Part shown: one piece after another, positions 41,534-53,549 of the stretch
Numbering within the stretch: the first letter of the stretch is position 1
How the letters are laid out: each line of letters starts with the position of its first letter
From: Hydrogenophaga sp.
GTDB taxonomy: Bacteria > Pseudomonadota > Gammaproteobacteria > Burkholderiales > Burkholderiaceae_C
Assembly (NCBI RefSeq): GCF_030158645.1
Contig: NZ_JAOASO010000168.1
Span: 1 to 64,000, forward strand
Direction of reading: 5' to 3'
DNA: 64,000 bases
The notes under the pieces: generated by a model
Database searches by the model: none
Seen by the model: only the letters and a program-made list of their open reading frames with translations
Told to the model about the DNA's origin: nothing
Program-made: the position numbers and the translations under genes

Positions 41534-43732
41534 TCAGTACTTCAGGCGCGAAAAATAGGTCTTCTGAGCGGCTTCGCGCGCCTGCCCCAGCGTGTGGATG
41601 CCCTGCTGCGCCAGCAGCGGGATCAGCTTGATGAAGATTTCCGCCGTCACCATGGCATCGCCCATCGCCGTGTGGCGGCCGATCACCGGCACATCAAACC
41701 GTTCGGCAATCGCCTCCAGCCGGTGTGAATCCTGGCTGGGGTGAATCACCGCCGACAGCAACAGCGTGTCGAGCACCGGTTGATCGAACACCACGCCGGT
41801 GGACTTCTCCTTGATCTGCAGAAAACGCATGTCGAAGGCGGCGTTGTGCGCCACCAGCACCGTGTCCTGCGCGAAGGCATGGAAAGCCGGCAACACCTCG
41901 CCGATCTTCGGTTGACCCACCACCATCGCGGGCTGGATGCCGTGGATGGGAATCGAGGCCGCCGGGATGCTGCGCTGCGGATCCACCAGCTGCTCGAAAC
42001 ACTCCTGCCGAAGCAGCTTGCCGTTGACGATGCGCGCCGCGCCGATCTGGATGATCTCGTCGCCCATGGAGGGCTCCAGCCCGGTGGTCTCGGTGTCGAA
42101 CACGGTGTAGACCAGATCGGCCAGGCGACGCTCATCCAGCGAGCGGGTCTGTTCGGTGGTTTTGAAGAGATCGAAGTCGTAATACTCGGGCCGGCTCTCG
42201 CTGCGCACGAAGTTGAGCGCATCGGCCTGGTCCCGCGGATCGGCCAGTGGCAGCAGGATGCGGAAAAATGCCTGGTGGCGCGTGCGCTCGCGCTCGAACC
42301 AGAAGGCGCCACCGTGACGCTCGATCACGTCGCGCACACTCAGACTCGTGACCTCGTTGCCGACCTTCAGCGCCTCCATTTCCCAACTCATCACCGTCTC
42401 GTTACTGATCGCCTGCCCGGACCAGATCAAATCGAGCTGCGCCTTGCCGGCACTGCCGGTGGCCGTGTCCAGCCGCAACTGCACGAAGCGCACACCGAAC
42501 TCCTCGGCCAGGCGGCCGGCGAGATACACCAGCACTTGCAACAACGAAAAGCTCTCGACCTTGAGCCACAGGGTCGGATTCACCTCCAGCGCGCTGGCGG
42601 GCAGACCAGTCACGGTCTCGATGCGGCGCATCGCCGCCGACACCAGGTCGGCTCCCAGCATGTCTTCCAGCGGCCAGCGGGTCTTGAGGTTGTGCGCGTT
42701 GTCCGATTCGATCGTCACGATGCGCCGCGCCAGCGCACCGCTCTCTTCCCGGATCACGCGCAGGAACCGGTCGCGTCCGGCGGGCTCCAGATCGGGGTGG
42801 TCCAGCACGTCCAGCGCGGCCTGCATGTTGGCCAGGGCCGAGCGCGTGCCTTCGGTCAGGGTGTGCAGCACCCGGTCGCGTGCCGATTCGGCCTCGAACT
42901 CGCGCGTGATGTTGTCGAGCATGAGCACGAAGCCGGTGAGCTCCGCCCGGTCGGCCGCGTCTTCAGCGCTCTGGGCCTGCGCCGAGCGCACCGGCGCCAT
43001 CTGCACCCGCAGCAACTGACCCGCCGGTGTGGTGGTGACGAGCTGGGCCGACGGCTGGGCAACCCCCGCGAGCATGCGCTGCTGGATGTTCTCCAGCGCA
43101 TGCGCCACCAGCTTGCGGTCAAACACCGTGTAGATCGAGCGCCCCAGGCCGATCAGCTCGGCGCCACCGCCCACCTCGGGCGCTTGCGAGAGCGCCCGGA
43201 ACTGCTGGCGAGCGCGCTGGTTGTAGAGCAGGATGCGCCCGTCCAGATTGCACACCACCACACTCTGCGTGAGCTCGGCCATCAACGCAGCCAGCCGGAT
43301 TTTTTCCTGCTCGATGTCGCGGCTGGCTTCCTGCACGCGCGCGTCCATCTCGCTGCCCAGCCGCGTGCGCTGGGCCACCAGCTGGTTGACCACCTCGGTG
43401 AGTGCGCGGTTTTCAGCGCTGCCCTGTGGCGGCAGGCTGCGGGCCACATCGGTGCGCACCAGCACCATGCCCTCCTCGGCCAGCTGGGCGGCGGGTTCGA
43501 TGAAGTGCTGGATGAGCGCACGCACCGTGAACGCCAGCGCGCCGAACAACACCACGACCATCATGGCCACCAGCGTGCCGCGCGTGCTCAGCAGATCCAG
43601 CATCCGTTCGCGCTGTGCCTCATCCAGCGTCGACCAGACGATGCCCGCCGTGGCGCCCAGCCACAGCAACACCGCGGCGCCAGCCAGCCCCACGCCGAGC
43701 CACAACCGCCGGTCAACGGGTCGTCGGCTCAT
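41534..43732 (-). CDS. Membrane sensor (2 TM, HAMP/PAS, degenerate kinase-like core) fused to a C-terminal DEDDh 3'-5' exonuclease
   Basis: VVCNLDGRILLYNQRARQQF PAS; VFDTETTGLEPSMGDEIIQIGAARI, VAHNAAFDMRFLQIK, GRHTAMGDAMVTAEIF exonuclease motifs. Confidence 0.87.
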   Translation of the reverse strand: MSRRPVDRRLWLGVGLAGAAVLLWLGATAGIVWSTLDEAQRERMLDLLSTRGTLVAMMVVVLFGALAFTVRALIQHFIEPAAQLAEEGMVLVRTDVARSLPPQGSAENRALTEVVNQLVAQRTRLGSEMDARVQEASRDIEQEKIRLAALMAELTQSVVVCNLDGRILLYNQRARQQFRALSQAPEVGGGAELIGLGRSIYTVFDRKLVAHALENIQQRMLAGVAQPSAQLVTTTPAGQLLRVQMAPVRSAQAQSAEDAADRAELTGFVLMLDNITREFEAESARDRVLHTLTEGTRSALANMQAALDVLDHPDLEPAGRDRFLRVIREESGALARRIVTIESDNAHNLKTRWPLEDMLGADLVSAAMRRIETVTGLPASALEVNPTLWLKVESFSLLQVLVYLAGRLAEEFGVRFVQLRLDTATGSAGKAQLDLIWSGQAISNETVMSWEMEALKVGNEVTSLSVRDVIERHGGAFWFERERTRHQAFFRILLPLADPRDQADALNFVRSESRPEYYDFDLFKTTEQTRSLDERRLADLVYTVFDTETTGLEPSMGDEIIQIGAARIVNGKLLRQECFEQLVDPQRSIPAASIPIHGIQPAMVVGQPKIGEVLPAFHAFAQDTVLVAHNAAFDMRFLQIKEKSTGVVFDQPVLDTLLLSAVIHPSQDSHRLEAIAERFDVPVIGRHTAMGDAMVTAEIFIKLIPLLAQQGIHTLGQAREAAQKTYFSRLKY

Positions 43733-44103
43733 GGCGCAGGTTCCAGCAGCTCGCGCACTTTCTGCACCAACTCCCGGGTGGAAAACGGCTTGGTCATGTA
43801 AGCGTCGGCGCCCAGCGCCAGGCCCTTGGCCACGTCGGTGTCGCGCCCCTTGGCGGTGAGCATCACGATGAGCGTGTCGCGCAGGCTCTCGCTGGCGCGC
43901 ACCTCGCTGCAGACATCAAAACCGGTCTTCACCGGCATCATCACATCGAGCAGCACCAGCGCCGGTCGCTCGCGCACGATGGCCTCGATGGCTTCCTGCC
44001 CGTCGCGCGCGAGCACCACCTCGAACCCTTCGCGCTTCATCAGGAATTCCAGCGAGATCAGGATGTTGGGCTCGTCGTCGGCGATCAGGATTTTGTGGCT
44101 CAC
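43729..44103 (-). CDS. Response regulator receiver protein
   Basis: GTG start at 44103: VSHKILIADDEPNILISLEFLMKREGFEVVLARDGQEAIEAI...LVLLDVMMPVKTGFDV...VMLTAKG...KPFSTRELVQKVRELL. Confidence 0.88.
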   Translation of the reverse strand: MSHKILIADDEPNILISLEFLMKREGFEVVLARDGQEAIEAIVRERPALVLLDVMMPVKTGFDVCSEVRASESLRDTLIVMLTAKGRDTDVAKGLALGADAYMTKPFSTRELVQKVRELLEPAP

Positions 44104-46850
44104 GGTGCGTCTCCTTGCGTTGTTGTCGGTCGGTGGCGGGGCAACGAGAAGCCGAACACCGCACCCTGCCCCGCCGTGGACCGCAGCCACATGCGCCCGC
44201 CCAGGTGCGTCACGATCTGGCGGCTGATCGGCAAGCCCAGGCCCGTGCCGCCGGGCCGGTAATGCGCATCCCCCGCGATCTGGCGAAACTTCTCGAACAC
44301 CATGCTTTGCTGTTCGGGCGCAATGCCCGGCCCGTTGTCCTGCACTTCCACTTCGACACCTTCCTCGCGGTCCTTCAGGCTCAACACCACACACCCGGTG
44401 TCGCGCGGCGCGTACTTGGCGGCGTTCGACAGCAGGTTGAGCACCACCTGCATCAGGCGGTCGGCGTCGGCCTGCAGCGGCTGCACCCGAGGCGGCACAT
44501 CCAGCACCAGCCGCACACCGCGCTCGCGCAGCGGCTCGGCCATGGTGCCGGCGGCCTGTTCCAGCAGCGCTTTCATGTCCACCTCGTCGTCGTGCCACTC
44601 GGCGTGGCCCGCCTCGATCTTGGCCATGTCCAGCACCTGGTTCACCAAGCGGCTCAGCCGTTCGGCCTCGCCCACGATGATGCCCACAAACTGTTGCCGT
44701 TGCACGGTGTCCATTTCTGCATCGTCCCGCATGAGTTCGGCCAGGGCCCTGATCGAGGTCAAGGGCGTGCGCAGTTCGTGCGTCACCGACGACATGAAAT
44801 CGTCCTTGAGCCGGTCCAGGCTCTTGAGCTGTTCGTTGGCCTGACGCAGGTCGGCGGTGGCCCGCTCCAGCGACTGAGACTTCTCCTCCAGCGCGTGCGA
44901 ATAGGCGCGCAGCTGCGAGGCTTCGTCGAGGATGCGCATCACGTCGTCCAGGTCCAGCGCCTCCTCCTCCACCACCGAGGCCACCATCACCCGCGCCGAC
45001 GCGCTGCCGATGGCACCCGCCAGCTGGGTTTCCACAAAATGCACCAGGCGCGCGTCGGCGGGGATCTGTTCGATCTGCCGCGCGCCCACCCGCACGGCAT
45101 AGCCTTCGAACAGGCGCTGCGCCGCCTCCACGCCGAGGAAACGTCCCACCAGCGGCAGCAGGGCCGACACCTGCGCCTTGCCCTGCCAGAACACCGGGCG
45201 CGAAGCCGGCGTGCGTTGGAACACATCCACAAACAACACGGCCTGGCTGGTTTCGCGCGCGGTGGGCGCCCGCCAGAGCGACACACCCACATAGGCCGCC
45301 ACGTTGGCCAGCAGGCTCCAGATCAGCGAATGCGTGAGGTTGTCGAGCCCGGCCAGGCCCAGAAAGGCCTCGGGCTTGAGCAGCCACCAGCCCCAGGGCC
45401 CCTGTTCCAGGAAGCCGGCGGTCAGCCAGCCCGACTTGACCAGCGAGGGCAGCATGAGGGTGTAGGCCCAGCATGCAAAACCCAGCAGCAGCCCCGCCAG
45501 CGCCCCGCGCTGCGTGCCGCCCTTCCAGTACATGCCGCCCAGCAGTGCGGGTGCAAACTGCGCCACCGCTGCAAAGCTGATGAGGCCGATGCTCACCAGC
45601 GCGTAGGCCTCGCCAGCCAGGTGAAAGTACAGATAGCCCAGCAGCAGGATGCCCAGGATGGCCAGGCGCCGGATGCGCAGCAGCACCGCGGTGAGGTCAC
45701 CGCTGGCGCGCGCGCCAAAGCGCCGCATGCGCAGCAGCAGCGGCATCACCAGGTCGTTGCAGACCATGGTGGACACCGCGATGGCTTCGACGATCACCAT
45801 GCCGGTGGCGGCCGAGAGTCCGCCCACGAAGGCGAACAGCGCCAGCGCGCCCTGCCCCTGCGACAACGGCAGCGAGAGAACAAAGGTCTCGGGGTCCATG
45901 CGCCCGGGGCCAAAGTGCAGCAGACCGCCCAGCGCGATGGGCAACACAAAGAGGTTGATCAGCAACAAGTACAGCGGAAACGCCCAGACCGCTCGGCGCA
46001 GGTGGTTCTCGTCCACGTTTTCCACCACCATCACCTGGAACTGACGCGGCAAAAAAATCACCGACAGCATGGCCAGCAAGGTCAGGCCCAACCACTGCGC
46101 GTAAGCAAACGGCTGACCCTGGCCAAACTGCATCAGGCGGCGCAGCTCATCCACCGCGTGGGCCTGGTCAAACAGCGCCGCCGGGCTGGCAAAGAGGCCG
46201 AAGCAGACGAACAGACCCACCGCCATGAACGCCACCAGCTTGACCACCGACTCGAACGCAATCGCCGCCACCATGCCTTCGTGGCGCTCGGTGCTGTCCA
46301 GGTGGCGCGCGCCAAACACGATGGTGAAACCGGCGAGGGCCAGCGCCACGTACAGCGTGCTGTCGCTCCACCAGTCGGCACTCTGCACCGCCGGCATGCC
46401 CAGCGGGGAGGTGAGCACCGCGTACCCGCTGGCAATGGCCTTGAGCTGCAGCGCAATGTAGGGAACGATGCCCACCACCGTGATGAGCGTCACCAGGCCG
46501 GCCAGCAGCGGGCTCTTGCCGTAGCGGCTGGCGATGAAGTCGGCAATCGACGTGATGCGATAGGTCTTGGCGATGCGGATCATCTTTCGCACCACCATCC
46601 AGGCCAGCAACATGGCCAGCATGGGTCCGAGGTAGATCGGCAAAAACCACACACCGGAACTGGCCGCGCGCCCCACGCTGCCGAAGTAGGTCCAGGCGGT
46701 GCAGTACACCGCCATGGACAAGGCGTAGACCCACGGACTGGAGATCACCGAGCGCCCCTGCGCGGCCCGCAGGTCGCCCCAATGAGCCACCGCAAACAGC
46801 AGCAGCAGGTAGGCAAAGGAGACGCCGATGACCAGCGGGGCCGGGAGCAT
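44100..46850 (-). CDS. Sodium:solute symporter-type sensor histidine kinase (CrbS/SSS-HK type)
   Basis: N-terminal SSS transporter domain, then FMSSVTHELRTPLTSIRALAELM (DHp His), HATPase LMQVVLNLLSNAAKYAP...VQDNGPGI; start set at 46850 (MLPAPLVIGV). Confidence 0.9.
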   Translation of the reverse strand: MLPAPLVIGVSFAYLLLLFAVAHWGDLRAAQGRSVISSPWVYALSMAVYCTAWTYFGSVGRAASSGVWFLPIYLGPMLAMLLAWMVVRKMIRIAKTYRITSIADFIASRYGKSPLLAGLVTLITVVGIVPYIALQLKAIASGYAVLTSPLGMPAVQSADWWSDSTLYVALALAGFTIVFGARHLDSTERHEGMVAAIAFESVVKLVAFMAVGLFVCFGLFASPAALFDQAHAVDELRRLMQFGQGQPFAYAQWLGLTLLAMLSVIFLPRQFQVMVVENVDENHLRRAVWAFPLYLLLINLFVLPIALGGLLHFGPGRMDPETFVLSLPLSQGQGALALFAFVGGLSAATGMVIVEAIAVSTMVCNDLVMPLLLRMRRFGARASGDLTAVLLRIRRLAILGILLLGYLYFHLAGEAYALVSIGLISFAAVAQFAPALLGGMYWKGGTQRGALAGLLLGFACWAYTLMLPSLVKSGWLTAGFLEQGPWGWWLLKPEAFLGLAGLDNLTHSLIWSLLANVAAYVGVSLWRAPTARETSQAVLFVDVFQRTPASRPVFWQGKAQVSALLPLVGRFLGVEAAQRLFEGYAVRVGARQIEQIPADARLVHFVETQLAGAIGSASARVMVASVVEEEALDLDDVMRILDEASQLRAYSHALEEKSQSLERATADLRQANEQLKSLDRLKDDFMSSVTHELRTPLTSIRALAELMRDDAEMDTVQRQQFVGIIVGEAERLSRLVNQVLDMAKIEAGHAEWHDDEVDMKALLEQAAGTMAEPLRERGVRLVLDVPPRVQPLQADADRLMQVVLNLLSNAAKYAPRDTGCVVLSLKDREEGVEVEVQDNGPGIAPEQQSMVFEKFRQIAGDAHYRPGGTGLGLPISRQIVTHLGGRMWLRSTAGQGAVFGFSLPRHRPTTTQGDAP

Positions 46851-46852
46851 GG

Positions 46853-47065
46853 TCAGTCGGCTGGTGGCACGTTGCTGCGGTGTTCCACCACCCAGGCGAG
46901 GGCCGCAATCAGCACACCCCAGATGACGAAAAGCGCCAGCGGAAACAGGGGCAGACCCCACACGCGCGCGTCGTGGTCCCACAAGGCCAGCAAGGGAAAG
47001 TTGAACAACGCCGCAGCGGCGAAGAACAGGGCCACCAGGCGCTGGGCGGCAAGGCCTTTGAACAT
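46853..47065 (-). CDS. Small membrane protein upstream of SSS-type kinase
   Basis: MFKGLAAQRLVALFFAAAALFNFPLLALWDHDARVWGLPLFPLALFVIWGVLIAALAWVVEHR; 3-bp gap to kinase start. Confidence 0.75.
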   Translation of the reverse strand: MFKGLAAQRLVALFFAAAALFNFPLLALWDHDARVWGLPLFPLALFVIWGVLIAALAWVVEHRSNVPPAD

Positions 47066-47163
47066 GGTTGTCTCCTCGATCGTCCGCCGCGGCCGCTGAC
47101 CGCTGGTGGCCTATTCGATTGTGCGCCATGCGCCGACCTTGCACCGACGCGGCATGGCCATGA

Positions 47164-47196
47164 AAAAAGCGGCAGGGTTGCCCGCTGCCGCTTTGC
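47164..47196 (-). terminator. Probable Rho-independent terminator of ppsA
   Basis: AAAAAAGCGGCAGggttgccCGCTGCCGCTTT inverted repeat with T-run on minus strand. Confidence 0.75.
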
Positions 47197-47222
47197 CGCT
47201 CAGACGCCGCAGCGCCGGGGGT

Positions 47223-49634
<2,412 letters not shown>

Positions 49635-49792
49635 GGGAAAACTCCTAAGGTTGAAAAACCGGGGGTTCCATGCGGGGGGCTGGTGACCTGTTGTTCTGTT
49701 GTGGGTCTGGCACCGGGCAGGGAGGCAAATGAGACGGCAGGGCCATTGATAATGGCCCCGACACAACACCCGGTATTGTAAGGACGCGCCCC

Positions 49793-50614
49793 ATGCCCAA
49801 CCGAACGGTCTTCTTCATCTCCGACGGCACCGGCATCACCGCCGAGACCTTTGGCAACGCCCTGCTGGCCCAGTTCGAGATCGAGGTGCGGCGCGTGCGC
49901 CTGCCGTTTCTGGACAGCGTGGACAAGGCGCACCAGGCGGTGCGCCAGATCAACCACACCGCCGAGATCGAGGGCAAACGCCCGCTGGTCTTCACCACCG
50001 TGGTCAACATGGAGGTGCTGGCCGTGTTTCAGAACCACTGCAACGGCATGATGCTCGACATGTTCGGCACCTTCGTGGAGCCCATGGAGCAGGAGCTGGG
50101 CATCAAGTCCAACCACCGCGTGGGGCGCTTTTCGGACGCCTCCAAGAGCAAGGCCTACAACGACCGCATCGAGGCGATCAACTTCTCGCTGGCGCACGAC
50201 GACGGCCAGAGCCACAAGGACCTGCAAGGGTCGGATGTGATCCTGGTGGGGGTGAGCCGCAGCGGCAAGACACCGACCTCGCTCTACCTGGCCATGCAAT
50301 ACGGTCTGAAGGCGTCCAACTACCCGCTGATCCCCGAAGACTTCGAGCGCCGCAAGCTGCCCCCCGCCCTGGTGCCGCACCGCAAGAAGATCTTTGGACT
50401 GACGATTGCGCCGGAGCGCCTCAGCGAGATCCGCAACGAGCGCCGCCCCAACTCGCGCTACGCGAGCCTGGAGAACTGCCGCATGGAAGTGAGCGAGGCC
50501 GAAGGGATGATGCGGCGCGAGGGCATCCGGTGGTTGTCAACGACCACCAAGTCGATCGAGGAGATTGCGACGACCATCCTGCAGGAAATCCGGCCCGAAC
50601 GCCTGGAGTACTGA
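49793..50614 (+). CDS. ppsR: Phosphoenolpyruvate synthase regulatory protein (kinase/pyrophosphorylase, DUF299)
   Basis: [60 protein letters not shown]; divergent from ppsA. Confidence 0.95.
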   Translation: MPNRTVFFISDGTGITAETFGNALLAQFEIEVRRVRLPFLDSVDKAHQAVRQINHTAEIEGKRPLVFTTVVNMEVLAVFQNHCNGMMLDMFGTFVEPMEQELGIKSNHRVGRFSDASKSKAYNDRIEAINFSLAHDDGQSHKDLQGSDVILVGVSRSGKTPTSLYLAMQYGLKASNYPLIPEDFERRKLPPALVPHRKKIFGLTIAPERLSEIRNERRPNSRYASLENCRMEVSEAEGMMRREGIRWLSTTTKSIEEIATTILQEIRPERLEY

Positions 50615-50647
50615 TCCGCCTCCTCCAGTGGCAGGCCACTGCGGGAT

Positions 50648-50920
50648 TCACCGGCGCAAGCGTGAGACCAGTCTGGCGATGCCCAGAACCAGCACCAGGA
50701 TGACCAGGTTCGAAACGAGCCCCGCCAAAATGGCCTGCGTGAGGCTGGCCGAACCACCCGGCATGGTGGTTGGCAGTATCACGGCGACAAACACCACGCC
50801 GCAGGCCAACGGCAGGACACGCCCGGTCACCGGCGCGGTTCTCAGCATGGTGACCACCAAGGCAATGATCAGGCCGATGCGGAACACGTCGGTCAATTGC
50901 GAGAACACGAGATCAGTCAC
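50648..50920 (-). CDS. Small membrane protein (hypothetical)
   Basis: TDLVFSQLTDVFRIGLIIALVVTMLRTAPVTGRVLPLACGVVFVAVILPTTM; GTG start 50920 or ATG 50971. Confidence 0.55.
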   Translation of the reverse strand: MTDLVFSQLTDVFRIGLIIALVVTMLRTAPVTGRVLPLACGVVFVAVILPTTMPGGSASLTQAILAGLVSNLVILVLVLGIARLVSRLRR

Positions 50921-51110
50921 GGGGCGTTTCCTAGGGGTTTGAACGGGCAGCCTGCCCGCCTCTTCATGCACCTTGCAAATCCGACGGCGAGATCACCATC
51001 GGATTTGCGAGAAGCAAGCCGACCATCTGCCCAATCGGGAGAAGGTCGGATCGCAAAAACAATCGGGCCAAGGTCCCCGGGAGGACCAAGGCCCGATCAT
51101 CGGCCCGTCA

Positions 51111-52931
51111 TTATCGAGCGGCTGAGTCGCCGGCGAAGATGTCCTTCTTGTGCGTGCCACCCGGCACGAAGATCGTGCCGATCACCACCGTCATGACGGC
51201 GATCACGATGGCGTACCACAGACCGGAGTAGATGTTCCCGGTCTGCGCTGAGATCGCAAACGCGGTGGCGGGCATCAGACCACCGAACCAGCCGTTGCCG
51301 ATGTGATACGGCAGCGACAGACCGGAGTAGCGGATGCGGGTCGGGAACATTTCCACCAGCATGGCGGCAATCGGGCCGTAGACCATGGTCACCAGGATGA
51401 CGAGATAAGTCAGGATGGCAACGATGGTGAGCTTCTGCGCCGAGAAGATGTCGAAGAAGTGATTGGCTTTGGCGATGGATGTGTTGTCGGCCGGCACCAG
51501 CGGATAACCCGCCTGCTTCAGCGCGGCATTCAGGCTGCCGTCGAAGGTGGCTTTCGCTTTCTTCAGCTCATCGCCGGTCAACTTGCTCGCGTCGTACGAC
51601 ACGATGGCGGTCTCACCCACCTTGACGGTGGCAACCGTGCCGGCCGCGCTCTCGATGGTCTCGTAGTTCACCGAGGTGCGGGCCAGTTGTGCCTTGGCAA
51701 TGTCGCAGGACGACGTGAACTTCACCGTGCCGGTCGGGTTGAACTGGAACGAGCAGTCGGTCGGCGACACCGTCACCGTGACGGGCGTCTGGTGTGCCGT
51801 GTAGAGCGCCGGGTTGGCGGTCTTGGTCAGGGCCGTGAACACCGGCAGGAAGGTGAGCGCACCCAGCAGGCAGCCGGTCAGGATGATGGGCTTGCGGCCA
51901 ATGCGGTCGGACAGCGCGCCGAAGACCAGGAAGCCACCCGTGCCCAGGATCAGCGACCAGGCGACCATGACGTTGGCGGTGAAGCTGTCGACCTTGATCA
52001 CGTTCTGCATGAAGAACAGCGCATAGAACTGGCCGGTGTACCAAACGACGGCCTGACCAGCGACCAGACCCAGCAGCGCGAGCAGTGCGATCTTGCCGTT
52101 TTTCCAGTTGCCGAAGGCTTCGCTCAGCGGAGCCTTGGACGTGCGACCCTCTTCCTTCATTTTCTTGAAGGCCGGGCTCTCGTTCATCTGCAGTCGGATG
52201 TAGAGCGAGATGGCCAGCAGGAAGATCGAGCCAATGAACGGAATGCGCCAGCCCCAGGCGTTGAACGCCTTGACCATGGTCGGATTGCCGTCGGCCATCA
52301 GGACCGCCACGCCATCCTTCAGCAGAGGCACATCGGGGTAGGCACCGTTGACGTAGCCTTGAACCGACAGGATCACGATCAGCGACAGCAGCAGGCCCAG
52401 CGTTGCCGTGGTCTGGATGAAGGCGGTGAAGTAACCACGCTGGTTGGCGGGCGCGTGTTCGGCCACGTAGATGGCTGCACCACCGTACTCGCCGCCCAGG
52501 GCCAGACCCTGCGCCATGCGCAGCAGGATCAGGATGATGGGCGCCGCCGTGCCGATGGTTTCATAGTTGGGCAGGATGCCCACCAGGAAGGTCGAGACGC
52601 CCATGATGACGATGGTCATCAGGAAGGTGTACTTGCGACCGATCATGTCGCCCAGCATGCCGAACACCAGCGCGCCGAAGGGGCGCACGATGAAGCCGGC
52701 AGCGAAGGCCAGCAGCGCGAACACGTTGCGCGTGCTTTCAGGGAAAGCGGTGAAGAACTGGGCTCCGATGATGGCCGCCAGCGAGCCATACAAATAGAAG
52801 TCGTACCACTCGAAAATCGTGCCCGCGGAAGAGGCCATGATGACCTTCTTCTCTTCGCGGGTCATCGGACGGGATCGCTCCCGCACATTGTTCGCCATGT
52901 CAGCTGTTGCCATTGTTTTCGCTTGCTCCAT
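51111..52931 (-). CDS. MHS-type MFS transporter (metabolite:H+ symporter) with large extramembrane insertion
   Basis: SSAGTIFEWYDFYLYGSLAAIIGAQFF, RPFGALVFGMLGDMIGRKYTFL, LGGEYGGAAIYVAEHAP. Confidence 0.9.
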   Translation of the reverse strand: MEQAKTMATADMANNVRERSRPMTREEKKVIMASSAGTIFEWYDFYLYGSLAAIIGAQFFTAFPESTRNVFALLAFAAGFIVRPFGALVFGMLGDMIGRKYTFLMTIVIMGVSTFLVGILPNYETIGTAAPIILILLRMAQGLALGGEYGGAAIYVAEHAPANQRGYFTAFIQTTATLGLLLSLIVILSVQGYVNGAYPDVPLLKDGVAVLMADGNPTMVKAFNAWGWRIPFIGSIFLLAISLYIRLQMNESPAFKKMKEEGRTSKAPLSEAFGNWKNGKIALLALLGLVAGQAVVWYTGQFYALFFMQNVIKVDSFTANVMVAWSLILGTGGFLVFGALSDRIGRKPIILTGCLLGALTFLPVFTALTKTANPALYTAHQTPVTVTVSPTDCSFQFNPTGTVKFTSSCDIAKAQLARTSVNYETIESAAGTVATVKVGETAIVSYDASKLTGDELKKAKATFDGSLNAALKQAGYPLVPADNTSIAKANHFFDIFSAQKLTIVAILTYLVILVTMVYGPIAAMLVEMFPTRIRYSGLSLPYHIGNGWFGGLMPATAFAISAQTGNIYSGLWYAIVIAVMTVVIGTIFVPGGTHKKDIFAGDSAAR

Positions 52932-53240
52932 GTAGGTCCGGCACAGTGGCCCGACGGTTCTCACCCGCAGTCGGCTGCGGATCAGTTTGTGACTCCGGCG
53001 GCGAGTGTGTTAACGGTTTCTTACTGAAAAATTGCAGGCATGACGCAACCGTTCAAATCTAGGGAAAGCCCTTAGGAGAAAGCGGCGAAGCTGACTCGAA
53101 GCTTTCAAAAGTAGAGCAAGCGGGCTGCTTGCGTACGGCACCAGACAGACACCTTGTCAGCATCACTTCAGATTCGGGTCAGTGCTTGGTAAGAGCCCGG
53201 GCGCACGCTGAGGGCTCCATTTCACAACCGAGGAGACCCC

Positions 53241-53549
53241 ATGCAAGACGACATGGTCCAACGCATCCTGAGCCACCCGAAGTACCAGGAGCTCAAGGCG
53301 AAACGATCCAGCTTCGGCTGGTGGCTGACCCTGGCGATGATGGTCGTGTACTACGGCTTCATCCTGCTGGTGGCCTTCAACAAGGCGTTCCTCTCGCAGC
53401 GGTTCGGTGACGGTGTGATGACGATCGGCATACCGATCGGCTTCGGCGTCATCGTGTTCACCATCGTCATCACGGCGATCTACGTGAAGCGCGCCAACAC
53501 CGAGTTCGACGAACTCTCCAACGCAGTGGCACAGGCGGTGACGAAATGA
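53241..53549 (+). CDS. DUF485 domain-containing membrane protein (YjcH-like)
   Basis: [43 protein letters not shown]; precedes actP. Confidence 0.92.
   Translation: MQDDMVQRILSHPKYQELKAKRSSFGWWLTLAMMVVYYGFILLVAFNKAFLSQRFGDGVMTIGIPIGFGVIVFTIVITAIYVKRANTEFDELSNAVAQAVTK

Noticed and set aside
43729-45474. 581-aa minus-strand ORF ending in a receiver domain
   Set aside because: Only the last 124 codons (from GTG 44103) are real; the upstream part is an out-of-frame reading of the SSS-type kinase gene.
44115-47099. 994-aa plus-strand ORF opposite the SSS-type kinase
   Set aside because: Antisense GC-frame artefact (His/Gln/Arg-rich).
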